DNA of 64,000 nucleotides from Streptomyces atroolivaceus (GCF_000717025.1 NZ_JNXG01000006.1:1-64000), one strand, 5' to 3'; counted from the first letter of the stretch, positions 44,403 through 54,323 are shown. Made by a program: numbers and translations. The notes: generated from the letters alone by a model not told the origin.

Positions 44403-45253
44403 GACACCGTGACGGAGTAGTTGCCGGCGTTCAGCACCCACCCCCTGTCGATGAAGTCGCGTCGCACAGGGCAAAAGATGTCGACCAGGCGGTTCATGCC
44501 CTGGCCTACGGCCTCACTCGTGTGGACCATCGGGGGCGGGATGATCGTCACCGACGGGCTCCCGATGCTGCGGTGCTCGTCCTCTCGCCACTGGTTGCGG
44601 TTCGGACCCCAGGGCGTGCGGAGGTGGTGCACCCACTCGCCGTCGAGCGCGAGGGAGCACTGCTCGAAGTCGTCGTGGTGGTGCGGCGACAGGGCCTCCG
44701 GGTCGCGCGGTCCCTCCTGGAGGGGCAACAGGTTCACCAGGAACGTCTCGGACTGGAACATCGTGCCGAACCGGCCCTCTTCGGGCGGGTGGTCCGACAG
44801 GAGGAACACCTCGGGACCGTTCGCTGCCTTGACCCGCTCGGCGACGACGACGCCGGCCACGCGAGGATCCGCGCGCTGGTAGCTCGCGTTGTTGACGGCG
44901 CGGGCGGCACCGCGCGCGTCCCGGATGTCGGCCAACCTGATGAATCGCATCGATCGGCGGGTCGCCACCTCGGCCGTCCCCCGGGGAAGAACAATGACCG
45001 CTGCCTCGGTGACACGGACCTTCTGGCCGTCGAATGTGATGGAGAGGTCACCGCCATCGTCCGGCACGATCAGCACGTGCTCGACGTCCGAGTCGTAGAC
45101 CATGAGGTCCGCGGCCTTCGCCTCGACGTAGTCGAGCACGTAGTTCTGACCGCGCGACGACCACGACCTGCCGCCCCCCTCGGTCGGCGTCGGAGGCTCG
45201 CTGTGGAACTCGACGTACTGGGGCGCCGAGATCGCTGTGGTCACGTCAGTCAC
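44399..45253 (-). CDS. Cupin-like protein of the catabolic operon
   Basis: The 284-residue protein has two cupin-type beta domains. The C-terminal one contains the metal-motif-like string SPHHHDDFEQCSLALDGEWV (about residues 188-207), with three clustered His and a Glu, and another His near PPPMVHTSE. No signal peptide or membrane segment is seen. Cupins in aromatic pathways act as dioxygenases, isomerases or hydrolases; here the reaction is unknown. Both ends overlap neighbours (GTGA upstream, ATGA downstream), so it is tightly coupled to the dioxygenase and the aldolase. Confidence 0.65.
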   Translation of the reverse strand: MTDVTTAISAPQYVEFHSEPPTPTEGGGRSWSSRGQNYVLDYVEAKAADLMVYDSDVEHVLIVPDDGGDLSITFDGQKVRVTEAAVIVLPRGTAEVATRRSMRFIRLADIRDARGAARAVNNASYQRADPRVAGVVVAERVKAANGPEVFLLSDHPPEEGRFGTMFQSETFLVNLLPLQEGPRDPEALSPHHHDDFEQCSLALDGEWVHHLRTPWGPNRNQWREDEHRSIGSPSVTIIPPPMVHTSEAVGQGMNRLVDIFCPVRRDFIDRGWVLNAGNYSVTVS

Positions 45254-46155
45254 GCTTCGATACGGAGCGTCGTGGGGGAGCTCACGTCGACACGCTGCGC
45301 CATCCAGGCGTCAGGGACGCTGGAGCCCCACTCGTCCACGCCTCGCGGGTCGTCGAGAGGCCAGACCTGTGGGCCGTTCCAGCGCCGGTCCTGGCCGATC
45401 CGGATCATCCCGGTGCCCAGCTCGACCATCACGCCGGAGACGTCGTTCATATACGCGAAAATGCTGCCGCCGGTGCCGTGGCGTCCCATCCCCCACACCA
45501 GGAAGTGCGTGTCGTCGACGAAGTTGTCGACCCGGTCCACGATCTGCTCGGTGGTGTCGTACTCGTAGGAGATGTGGTGCAGACGGGTGTCCGGGGACTG
45601 CAGAACGGCGACCCCGTGGTGCAGGGCGCCGTCGACGGGACAGTGCAACCAGCCGATCAGCGGCTCTTCGACGCTGCCGATCCAGTCGGAGTTGCGCATG
45701 CCCAGGTCGACGAAGAAGCGGATCAGCGAGGCCGGATCGGGCGTTCCGATGTTGAAGTGCGAGAAGTGCGCCGGCTGCGCGAGGCGCAAGGCGGGAGCGG
45801 CGTCGACGGTCTGCAGGGTCGAGTGGATCAACAGACCGATCTCGCCCGGCGCCTCAAGGAGGTGGGCGGTGTCGACACCTGCGTGGTCGATCGGCCCGTG
45901 GTCCTTAGCCCCTGCCGCAACGGCGCGCGCGACGTCGCTGGCCACGTCGTCGGACTCGAAGTTCAGCGTGTGGAGCGAGGTGGCTCCGCTCTGCGACGCG
46001 ACGAGCACCAGATCATGGTGCACGGAGCGCGCTCGCAGGTAGGCCCTGTCCCCGGTGCGCTCCGTCACGGTGAGACCGATGTGTTCTTCGAAGAACCCGA
46101 TCGAACTCTCGATGTCGGGCACTTCCAACGTGATGGATGAGACGCGCGTGATCAT
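45250..46155 (-). CDS. Type I extradiol ring-cleavage dioxygenase (VOC family)
   Basis: The 301-residue protein consists of two VOC modules. The C-terminal module has the Fe(II) ligands His133 (AHFSHFN), His194 (TRLHHISYEYD) and Glu245 (VMVELGTG), with the spacing of BphC/catechol 2,3-dioxygenases. It would open a catecholic ring next to the hydroxyls using O2. It is the second gene of the operon, with an AAAGG site before the ATG. The stop overlaps the cupin's GTG start (GTGA). The natural substrate is not known; sequence divergence from BphC suggests a bulky or unusual catechol. Confidence 0.83.
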   Translation of the reverse strand: MITRVSSITLEVPDIESSIGFFEEHIGLTVTERTGDRAYLRARSVHHDLVLVASQSGATSLHTLNFESDDVASDVARAVAAGAKDHGPIDHAGVDTAHLLEAPGEIGLLIHSTLQTVDAAPALRLAQPAHFSHFNIGTPDPASLIRFFVDLGMRNSDWIGSVEEPLIGWLHCPVDGALHHGVAVLQSPDTRLHHISYEYDTTEQIVDRVDNFVDDTHFLVWGMGRHGTGGSIFAYMNDVSGVMVELGTGMIRIGQDRRWNGPQVWPLDDPRGVDEWGSSVPDAWMAQRVDVSSPTTLRIEA

Positions 46156-46193
46156 GGTGATTACCTTTCGTCGGCGCTCAACGAGGCGCGAGC

Positions 46194-46628
46194 CTAAGGC
46201 TGGGTAGGAACGGCGAGCTCGGCGTCCGAGCTCAGGAACTGAGTGGTGAGAATGCGACTGACAATCAGCAAGCCGTCAGGGGTCGAGACCACGTGGTCGC
46301 GCACGTCGGCGACCGAGACCGGCACCGTTCGCGATCGCGGCGCGTAACCGTCCTCGGCGAAAAGGCACAGGGACGACATCACCTCGGCGTAGTCGCCCGT
46401 GCTGCTCAGCACGTGAACGTTGCTGGCGACGTGCCGGCTGACTCGCGGGCCCCGAGCACGCCGCGCGGCGTACATGGCCTCGATCTCAGCGGGTCCGTGG
46501 AATCGCGCGGCATCGAACCCCAGCACACCGTCCGCCGTGAAGAACCGGTGCGCGTTCGCGGCGCCGCGGTGGTCCACGTCGAACCAGTACGCCGCCGAGA
46601 GGTCGGTCACCGCCTGACTCGAGATCAT
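46194..46628 (-). CDS. NTF2/SnoaL-like small protein
   Basis: From the ATG at 46628 the product is 144 residues with the cone-shaped NTF2-like pattern: an N-terminal helix (SQAVTDLSAAYWFDVDHRGA), HRFFTADGVLGFD, a helix with EIEAMYAARRARGPRVSRH and a terminal sheet (RTVPVSVADVRDHVV). This is typical of SnoaL_4 and ring-hydroxylating dioxygenase beta-like proteins, which may be isomerases or dehydratases. It is the first gene of the leftward operon. No strong ribosome site is seen; a longer start at 46679 is possible. Confidence 0.7.
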   Translation of the reverse strand: MISSQAVTDLSAAYWFDVDHRGAANAHRFFTADGVLGFDAARFHGPAEIEAMYAARRARGPRVSRHVASNVHVLSSTGDYAEVMSSLCLFAEDGYAPRSRTVPVSVADVRDHVVSTPDGLLIVSRILTTQFLSSDAELAVPTQP

Positions 46629-46727
46629 GATCAACCGCCTGAGTGATGTGATGTTCGACCCACGGGTGCGGGCCTTCATCCATCCTCAGGTGTGCTCAAG
46701 GACACATCAACGAGCATCTTGACCGTG

Positions 46728-46750
46728 ATTGATCGGCGGCGCCGAACAAT
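46728..46750. promoter_or_regulatory. Palindrome between lysR and the catabolic operon
   Basis: ATTGATCGGC, three bases and GCCGAACAAT form a 10+10 inverted repeat with one mismatch, 14 bases beyond the lysR stop and 100 bases before the first catabolic gene. It could be a LysR-type operator (an A/T-rich-ended palindrome is typical) or a lysR terminator; the sequence alone does not decide. Confidence 0.4.
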
Positions 46751-46763
46751 GCCTCCGCGCTCG

Positions 46764-47672
46764 TCAGGCTGCGGCGATGACCTCGGCGCAGACGGCTCGA
46801 AGTGAGTCGAGCAGCGTGCTGACCTGCGGTGTTCTCCGCGAGGACATGACGATCGCGCACACGTTGAGGTCAAGGCCCTCACCAGTGATCCGACGGAAGA
46901 CGAGGCCGGGCACACGGTTCAGGTGGGCGGCGAAGACGGGGTGGATGCCGATCCCGTACCCCTGGGCGACGTACACCGAGACGATGTCGTAGTGGGAGAC
47001 CTCGATGACGGTGTCAGGGTCGAAGCCTGCTCGCGTAAAACCATGCTTGAGGCGGGCGAAGGCGGTCGGATTGTCCGCGCGAGGACTCACCAGCATCTGG
47101 CGGTCGGCCATGTCGGCCAGATCGATGGGTGAGGAGTCCTGCGCCAACGGATCGTCCTCACGCATGATGGCCACCAGCGGCGAGGCGACGAGCGCGACCT
47201 TGCTCATCTGGTCGCTGACGGAAGGCTCCCAGCAGAGACCGACGTCAATCGCCCCCGACTGCAGCGCCACGATCTGCTCGCGGGTGTGCATCGTGATCGG
47301 TCGCCAGGGCGCTGGAGCAACCGGGCCAGGCGCGGCCGAGAGCTGGACCAGACCCGGCAGGAGTGCCTGACCGAGCTCGGGGGTGTGTCCAAGCCGGATC
47401 TCTCCTCGGTGATGCCCGTCCGCGACGGCCTTGCCGTACGCCTCGTAGAGAGCCGAATAGGCAGGCCGCGTGGTCTCGAGGACGCGATAGCCGAACTCGG
47501 TGATCGACACCCGGCGTGTCGTGCGGAAGAAGAGGCGCTCCCCCATAACCCGCTCCAAGCGAGCCACAGCCTCACTGACACTTGCCTGGTTCAACCGCAG
47601 AGAGGCGGCCGCTCGACCGAAGTGAAGCTCGTCCGCAACCGCGAAGAAGATCTCCATGTCGCGCAGATTCAT
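46764..47672 (-). CDS. LysR-family transcriptional regulator
   Basis: From the ATG at 47672 the protein has 302 residues. The N-terminal winged helix is canonical (MNLRDMEIFFAVADELHFGR, AAASLRLNQASVSEAVARLE). The periplasmic-binding-protein-like ligand domain follows from about residue 90 (IRLGHTPELGQALLPGL; DVGLCWEPSVSD). LysR proteins generally activate nearby catabolic genes when an aromatic inducer binds. It is transcribed in the same direction as the operon it precedes, with 135 bases between, and is the obvious local regulator. Confidence 0.85.
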   Translation of the reverse strand: MNLRDMEIFFAVADELHFGRAAASLRLNQASVSEAVARLERVMGERLFFRTTRRVSITEFGYRVLETTRPAYSALYEAYGKAVADGHHRGEIRLGHTPELGQALLPGLVQLSAAPGPVAPAPWRPITMHTREQIVALQSGAIDVGLCWEPSVSDQMSKVALVASPLVAIMREDDPLAQDSSPIDLADMADRQMLVSPRADNPTAFARLKHGFTRAGFDPDTVIEVSHYDIVSVYVAQGYGIGIHPVFAAHLNRVPGLVFRRITGEGLDLNVCAIVMSSRRTPQVSTLLDSLRAVCAEVIAAA

Positions 47673-47706
47673 GGGGCCATCCTGTCGCACCAGTGCCTCG
47701 TGGCGA

Positions 47707-48159
47707 TCATCGTACCGTGGTGGTGGCAGCCCACCCGATCACGACATCTGCCGCCGATCGTTCCTCCACTTCACACAATCCCAACACCGACCAGCGCCGG
47801 TGTGGCACATCCCAGGCTGCCTTTGGCTCGAGCGTGTCGTCCGCCTGACCGCGGTCGAGGCACAGATGGGGCGCGCCGACCTGGCCAAGTTGCCGCTGCC
47901 GCGGCTCCTTCAGTTCCTCGGGCACGGCGACTTCGTATACCGATGGGGCCCGAGACACGACGGTCGCGATGCCGTCCCAGTAGAGCAACGCCTGATGGAG
48001 AACCTCCGTCGGAGGCTTCACCAACGGGTAGTACAACAAGAACGCCAACACTCCCCCTTTTTTGAACTCACACCTGGTCAGCGGCAGTTCACGCTGACGG
48101 GACGGCCCGCTCGGAGCCCGCAGCTTCGCCAGCGCGGCCGCGACCTCGACACGGCACAC
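47707..48159 (-). pseudogene. DUF6236-like protein, fragment
   Basis: A likely GTG start after AAAGGGGGA gives VLAFLLYYPLVKPPTEVLHQ, then ALLYWDGIATVVSRAPSVYE. This matches the opening of DUF6236 proteins (L.LYYP, ALLYWD, V..). Past ~60 residues the frame lacks family features, so the rest of this ~300-residue family is missing. Function of the family is unknown. Confidence 0.4.
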
Positions 48160-48288
48160 TCAAGCGGCCGGCTCACGCGCTGACTGGCCAACTGAAACGC
48201 TCAGTCACACCGGCCCAACAACCCGTCAGGTTGGAAGAGGTGCACTATCAACAGTTGTTGATCATGTGTCTGTCGGTCCGCTGGATCG

Positions 48289-49105
48289 TTGGTGTGGTCG
48301 TGGGGAAGAGACAGTCACGGCCGGATCGTCTCGGATGAACTGTGGTCGCTGATCGAGCCGTCGCTGCCCGAACCGGGGCCGAAACAGGTCGAGGGGCCGG
48401 CCGAGGGTGCCGGACCGACAGGCGTTGGGCGAGATCCTGTTCGTGCTGCACACCGGCATCCAATGGGAGTACCTGCCCCAGGAACTGGGCTTTGGCTCCG
48501 GCATGACCTGCTGGCGACGCCTGGCCGCCTGGAACGAGGCCGGAATCTGGGACCAGCTGCACGCGCTTCTGCCGAAGAAGCTGCGGTCGAAGAACCAGCT
48601 CGACTGGTAGCGGGCGGTGATCGACTCCTCCCACATCAGGGCGCCCGCAGGGGCCCAAAAGCGGACCCAGCCCGGGTCGACCGCGCACGGCCGGGCAGCA
48701 AGCACCACGTCATCACCGACAGCCAAGGCATTCCGCTCGCGGTGTCGTTGACCGGCGGGAACCGCAATGACGTCACCCAGCTCCTGCCCCTGCTCGACAA
48801 GATACCGGCAGTCGCCGGAGTGGTCGGCCGGCCCCGACGCCGCCCGGACGTGCTCTTCGCCGACCGCGGCTACGACCACGACAAGTACCGTCGGCTCCTA
48901 CGCGAGCGAGGCATATGCCCGTGATCGCCGAACGCGGCCAGCCCCACGGCACCGGCCTGGGCACCTTCCGCTGGGTCGTCGAGCGGACCATATCCTGGCT
49001 GCACGGCTTCCGCCGCCTGCGCTCTCCGCTGGGCACGACGCCGACGACATCCACGAAGCCTTCCTCGGACTCGCCGTCTGCCACGTCCAGAGGCTTTGTT
49101 AGGGC
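48289..49105 (+). pseudogene. IS5-family transposase, frameshifted and with stop
   Basis: Successive frames give IVSDELWSLIEPSLPEPGPK, then LFVLHTGIQWEYLPQELGFG with MTCWRRLAAWNEAGIWDQLH. A stop follows (48608-48610), then the first catalytic Asp (AVIDSSHIRA), SKHHVITDSQGIPLAVSLTG, LFADRGYDHDKYRRLLRERG and the final VERTISWLHGFRRLR. At least three shifts break it. A weak inverted end pair (GGCCCAACAA near 48209; GGCCCTAACAA reading leftwards from 49108) may mark the old element. Confidence 0.65.
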
Positions 49106-49396
49106 CAATAGGACGAGCGCGGTCAGCCACCCGGGTCTTCTCATGGACGTCCCCAATCAAGTCGACTGCGTAGAAGTGGCTTACAAGCGACCGCATGCCG
49201 TACGGACCCGAGCCGACCAACCACGAGCGTCCAGCAACCATGACAGCGCCTTCCGGTCAGGGTCTCGGTTTATGCGATCCTCGTCGTCGATGGCATGACA
49301 CCACCGGCGACGCACGGCCGTTCCTGCCCGCCGTCCCGGAAAGGGCCGCCGTAGCCCCACGCTAGTGTCGGGGTACCTCGATTCCTTGGAGCATCC

Positions 49397-52180
49397 GTGC
49401 AAAACGATGGAAGGGCTCGTGGGGACCAGCGCTCGACGCGTAATTCCGGTCCGGCGGTGGTGAGCCGAGAAGCCGAAACCGCAGAAATCATCCGGCGTGT
49501 GGGCACTGACCGGTTCCACAGCGACGTTTTGGTCGTCACGGGTGACCCCGGTGCCGGAAAAAGCACGCTGCTCGACCTCGCGGCCGATCGCGCACGGGGC
49601 GCGGGCGGCCGAGTGCTGCGGGCGGTGGGGAGCGGATCCGAGGCGCACCTCGGATTCGCCGGTCTTCATCAGTTGCTGCGCCCGGTACTCGCTGAAACGC
49701 AGGGACTGCCGTCGCGGCAGCGCTCCGCGCTCCGAGCCGTCCTTGGGCTCGAAGAGTGTGCGGAGGCTCCCGACGCAATGCTCGTCGGTCTGGCGGTCCT
49801 GACCTTGTTGTCGGACCTGGCGGAAACCGCCCCGCTGCTGGTGGTGGTCGACGACGCTCAGTGGATCGACCGCGCATCACTGGACGTTCTCGCGTTCGTG
49901 GCGCGACGCATGGACAGCGAGCCTGTCACGTTGCTGGTCGGAGTCCGCACCGCGGCCGCCCTGCCTGGATTCGACAAGGGATACGAGCGCCTCGAACTCG
50001 GTCCGCTGGACGCTGAGGCGGCCAACCTACTGCTGGACCGGCAACCCACGCCGCCCACCGGCCGAGCCCGGGTGCGGATCCTCCAGGAGGCGGCCGGCAA
50101 TCCGCTGGCTCTGGTGGAACTGGCCCACGCCACCGCGATCCGGCGCCCCGAGGGCAGTGGGGTGCAGGGCCCGCTGCCGGTCACCGACCGACTGGAGCGG
50201 ATCTTCGCGGGGCACGCGGCGGACCTGCCGGAACCGACCCGCCGCATCCTGCTGCTGCTCGCGGCCGCCGACGCGGCGGACGCTCCGGCGGCGGCCGTGG
50301 GACTTCCCGAGGCGGACGACGAGGTATGGGTCCCCGCGGACCGGGCCGGTCTCGTACGCCAGGACGGAGCCCGGATCTCCTTCCGTCACCCGCTCATTCG
50401 CTCCGCCGTCTACCATGCCGCGTCGTTCGAGGAACGCCGCCGGGCCCACCTCGCTCTCGCGGAGTTGCTGCGCGAGGAGCCCGACCGCCGCGCCTGGCAC
50501 CTCGCCGCCGCGACCATACGCCCCGACCAGGAGGTGTCGGCCGCACTGCAGCAGACGGCCGACCGCGCCCGGCGCCGGGGTGGCTTCGCGGCCGCGGCTG
50601 CGGCCCAGGAGCGCGCCGCGGAACTCAGCCCGCGCCGCGAGGACCGGGCGCGTCTTCTGACCGAAGCCGCCACCACCGCCGTCTTCACCGGTCAACTCGG
50701 CTGGGTGGAACAACTGGCCGCCGCAGTCCACCAGTGCACCGACGACCAGGCACTGCTGGGCAAAGTCGCGCTGGCCACCGGACAGCTCATGTCCCTGGGC
50801 TCCCATCACACAGCAGCCTTCGCTCTGCTCATGCGTGTTGCCGACGAAGCGACGGACGCTCGGTCGCCCCTCGTTCTCGACGCGCTGGCCGCGGCGGCGG
50901 TGGTCCGTTACTACTCGGGCGAGGAGTCCCAACAGCGACAGATCCAGAGCCTGCTCTCCCGCATGCCCGGCGATGCCACCGCAGGGGCGCTGCACGCCTG
51001 GGTCCTGGCCGTCTCCGACCCCAGCAGCGCAGGAGCCTTCCTCACACCGGCCCTGCCCGGGCTCATCGCCAAGGCCAAGGGCGACGCCAGTCGCCTGACC
51101 GCGCTGGCCATCGTCGCCTGGCTGCTCGACCAGACCACCCTCGCCGCCAGGACCTTCGACGAGGCGTTCGACCAGTGGCAGGCCCGTGGATGGCTCCCGG
51201 ACGGATTGGGATGCGCGGCCGGCTGGACCCGCTTGGAGCAGGGCCGATGGGCCGAGGCCCGCTCGGTGGCGACTGACATCGCGGCCATGGCATCGTCGGC
51301 CGGACTCGACCATGCCGAGGCGTGTGCTCACGCGCTCGATGCCACGGTGGTCGCTCTGCTGGGCGACCCGGCCACCGCACGCCGGCTCGTCGAACGAGCC
51401 CTGGCTCTCGTCGATCCACTGGAGAGCCGCTCCGTCGCGGTCTTCGCACGTCGGGCCCTGGGGATGGCGGCCGTGGCCGAGGGCGACTACGACACCGCGT
51501 ACACGCAGTTCCGCTCCGCGTTCACCGATGCCGGCGATCCGGTCCACTACCACGTCTCCTACACCCTCCTGGCCGAACTGGCGGCGGCGGCCGTCCGCCG
51601 AGGGCGACAGGAGCACGCCGCAGAGCTGCTGGAACGGTCGGCGCGGCGCCTCGGTACAGGCATGTCGGCACGGGTGAGGACACTGATCGACCGAGGCCGC
51701 GCCCTGCTGGCGGAACCCGAGCACGCGGAGCTGTTCTTCCGCGCAGCGCTCAAGGAACCCGCAGGTGAGCAGTGGCCGTTCGAACGGGCGCAGACACAGC
51801 TCGACTACGGGGAATGGCTTCGGCGGCAGCGCCGTATCGCCGAGGCCCGTCCGCTGCTGAGCGCCGCTCTTGAAACCTTTAAGCGGCTGGGCGCGCGGCC
51901 GTGGGGCGAACGGGCACAGGTAGAACTTCGCGCCGCCGGCATCGAGGCGGGCGACGTCGTACCCACTGCCTTCACCGAACTCAGCCCTCAGCAGCAGCAG
52001 ATCGTCCAGCTGGCGGCCCGTGGCCTGACGAATCGTGAGATCGGGGGCAAGCTGTTCCTCTCACCGCGCACGGTCGGTTCTCACCTCTACCGGGTGTTCC
52101 CCAAGCTCGGCATCACCGCCCGCTCACAGCTCCGCGACGTGGTCGAAGGCATCCTGTCGGGGACTGGCGTCCAGGGCTGA
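49397..52180 (+). CDS. LuxR-family LAL-type regulator with AAA domain
   Basis: The 927-residue protein has an N-terminal AAA/STAND ATPase with Walker A GDPGAGKST (49-57) and Walker B LLVVVDDAQWID (147-158). A long tetratricopeptide-like helical middle follows, and a C-terminal LuxR helix-turn-helix at about 860-912 (LSPQQQQIVQLAARGLTNRE). LAL regulators activate sugar or secondary-metabolism genes after binding ATP and a ligand. The GTG start has a TTGGAG site. It is not adjacent to an obvious target; the nearest intact operon downstream is 54324-57179. Confidence 0.88.
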   Translation: MQNDGRARGDQRSTRNSGPAVVSREAETAEIIRRVGTDRFHSDVLVVTGDPGAGKSTLLDLAADRARGAGGRVLRAVGSGSEAHLGFAGLHQLLRPVLAETQGLPSRQRSALRAVLGLEECAEAPDAMLVGLAVLTLLSDLAETAPLLVVVDDAQWIDRASLDVLAFVARRMDSEPVTLLVGVRTAAALPGFDKGYERLELGPLDAEAANLLLDRQPTPPTGRARVRILQEAAGNPLALVELAHATAIRRPEGSGVQGPLPVTDRLERIFAGHAADLPEPTRRILLLLAAADAADAPAAAVGLPEADDEVWVPADRAGLVRQDGARISFRHPLIRSAVYHAASFEERRRAHLALAELLREEPDRRAWHLAAATIRPDQEVSAALQQTADRARRRGGFAAAAAAQERAAELSPRREDRARLLTEAATTAVFTGQLGWVEQLAAAVHQCTDDQALLGKVALATGQLMSLGSHHTAAFALLMRVADEATDARSPLVLDALAAAAVVRYYSGEESQQRQIQSLLSRMPGDATAGALHAWVLAVSDPSSAGAFLTPALPGLIAKAKGDASRLTALAIVAWLLDQTTLAARTFDEAFDQWQARGWLPDGLGCAAGWTRLEQGRWAEARSVATDIAAMASSAGLDHAEACAHALDATVVALLGDPATARRLVERALALVDPLESRSVAVFARRALGMAAVAEGDYDTAYTQFRSAFTDAGDPVHYHVSYTLLAELAAAAVRRGRQEHAAELLERSARRLGTGMSARVRTLIDRGRALLAEPEHAELFFRAALKEPAGEQWPFERAQTQLDYGEWLRRQRRIAEARPLLSAALETFKRLGARPWGERAQVELRAAGIEAGDVVPTAFTELSPQQQQIVQLAARGLTNREIGGKLFLSPRTVGSHLYRVFPKLGITARSQLRDVVEGILSGTGVQG

Positions 52181-52214
52181 GTGCAGTTTTCCCGTAATAG
52201 TGAACACTCGACGC

Positions 52215-52860
52215 TTACGCTGCGAGGGCGTGTTCTTGCTCGTGTCGCTGCCGGGTCTCCAGCGGGGTGAGGTAGCCCCACACTGGATGCCTCCGCAGCC
52301 GCTTGCGGTGGTAGAAGGTCTCGATGAAGGTGAGAATCTCAGCGCGGGCCGTGGTTCGGTCGGGTCGGCGGCAGGTGCACATCTCGCTTCAGCAGCGCGA
52401 AGACGCTCCCGCCGGCGAGGCGAGCGCCTGGCCGGGATACTCCCGGGCCACCGACAAGTCTGAGGAAGGACAGCACGGTCGATCGAAGTGCGGGTCAGGA
52501 GGCCGCGGGAGCATCCCGGCACCCGCATCCTGGCCGTCCATCGCTGTGCTGGTCAAGAAACCCGGGATATCCGGTACTTCACATTTTCACTGTCCGAGCG
52601 CGCGATGCAGCCGGGCTGGAGGCCTCTGCGGCCGGTGCCATCGTCAGTGCGTCGACCACGGGGGATGCACGGTGAGGGCTGGCCATCAAGCAGCCGACGA
52701 TCTCGCGGGTCGCCAGGTCTTGCCACGTCGCTAGATACAGCCAGTCCTCGTCGGTGGGGATGTCGGTGAGGACACTGACCAGATTCCGCCCCGGGGCGGC
52801 GGCCGTGAAGTCACGGCCAATCAGCGAAACCTGTTTTCGCGGGTGTTGACCGCGCTGGGC
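52215..52860 (-). pseudogene. IS3-family OrfB transposase remnant
   Basis: Two homologous pieces lie on the minus strand. One, near 52600-52860, contains LIGRDFTAAAPGRNLVSVLT and IPTDEDWLYLATWQDLATRE, the first DDE segment. The other, 52215-52375, is the C-terminus (EILTFIETFYHRKRLRRHPV, WGYLTPLETRQRHE). About 230 bases between them and the N-terminus are missing or altered. Confidence 0.65.
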
Positions 52861-52869
52861 ATGGCCGAT

Positions 52870-53295
52870 CCAGAGTCGGCCCACGAGGCAGCTCTTGAAC
52901 GGGCGAACGGCCCAGCGCACGCGCAGGGCGCGGAAACTTGAGGCCTGACGAAGACGCTCCGGGTGTCGAGTGCCCCTCGGCCACCTGGCAATTGTCCGTC
53001 CCAAGTCCGTGCACTGCCTGGCCCCCTGAACCGTAAGCCATTGTCCACGGGTACAGACCCGTCCGGCGTTGCGGGGTCGCCAATGCCGACAATGGACGCC
53101 TTGACTCGTTTCACCGTCCAGACCACTGCGAACTACCTCACGCTCCTCCACCTGCGTGCTGCAAAACCTCCGAGAGCAGTCACCTGACGCATACCGGACG
53201 GGATCCCCGCGTACCGAGACCGGCGAAGCGGGCGGTGGCCGGCCAGAACCTCGAGACACCCCTGGCGGTCGTGCACCCGCGAACGGACCTACGGA
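52870..53295. other. Stretch with no supported gene
   Basis: Between the IS3 remnant and the FUSC pseudogene, no frame shows a ribosome site or a family match. Confidence 0.4.
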
Positions 53296-53299
53296 GCAC

Positions 53300-53980
53300 C
53301 ATGGTGGCAAACCAACGGCAGCACTGTGGAACCGCTTTGCCGCCTTTGACCCCGGGCTCACGCGTCTGACCTCCGCGATGCGCGCCGTGCTCGGCACAGC
53401 CGCGGCACTTGCCGTGCTGACAGCGCTGCGAGCGCCCGAAACTGTGCTGGTAGTCGGCGGTTTCACCGCGATGACGACGTCACTGGCGATGAGCGACCTG
53501 TATCCGCGCAACCAGCTCATCACCCTCGGGCTGGGCGCTCCGCTCTCTCTCGCGTCCCTGGCCACCGGAGCTGTGCTGACGCCGTACCCGACGGCAGCCA
53601 GCTGATCTTTTTGGTGATCTACCTCGTCGTTCAGGCCCACCAGTTCGGCTCACGAGGGCTGGGAATCGACCGGGATTCTCCTCGCACACGGCACGCCCCA
53701 GAGTCGTCAGGGCACTGTCCCTGCTCCCGGAGGAGCCGCGCGTCAGCCGCAGTCGGCCGTCGCTGGAGCGTCGCCTGCACCAGCACGTCAGTCGCCTCGA
53801 CGCGACCTTGAACGCGCTGGTACGAGCTGCGAACCCGCTCGTCCCAGACCCCGGCCGCACCACCATGATCCCGCCCGAGAGCGTTGACATCCCGTCGCCG
53901 CACAGGCCGGCCCCGGTTGTCGCGGTGCGCTGCGTCGATCTCGAGGACCAATGCAACGACCAAGCCGTCTGACACCCGCC
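53300..53980 (+). pseudogene. FUSC-family membrane protein, broken
   Basis: The first part reads FAAFDPGLTRLTSAMRAVLG and TAAALAVLTALRAPETVLVV with further hydrophobic helices, the start of FUSC/YccS-like efflux proteins, until a stop at 53605. The next frame continues IFLVIYLVVQAHQFGSRGLG. A later segment (RLHQHVSRLDATLNALVRAA) resembles the soluble C-terminal part. The membrane core between is deleted. Confidence 0.5.
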
Positions 53981-53984
53981 AGAA

Positions 53985-54323
53985 CGCGTCACGGGGTGAC
54001 CGCACACCCTTGCATTTTGCTGATTTGCACGCATAAAGGCCGTCGGCGTGAAAGGCAGTAACAGTCACCGCACACGACACGGCCGACAAGCAGTCATACG
54101 GGTCCGGCTGCCGTCTCGTGAACGCGGCGGGGTAGCCACGCGCTCATCCACAAGGCATCCGGGAACGGAACTGGAAATGGGGAGTCACCCCGCCTTTCAC
54201 CTGACTTAAAGAGGAAAAGTCCCTGTTCAGAGCCGTACACACCGGTGCAGTCACATGACGGATACCGCGCCCGCTGTAGCCGCTCGTACGGTGGGTAAAC
54301 CCTACGAACTCCAAGGAAATCAC
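53985..54323. other. Intergenic region upstream of the MBL operon
   Basis: AT-richer than its surroundings, and probably carries the promoter of the three-gene operon 54324-57179. No gene seen. Confidence 0.45.
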
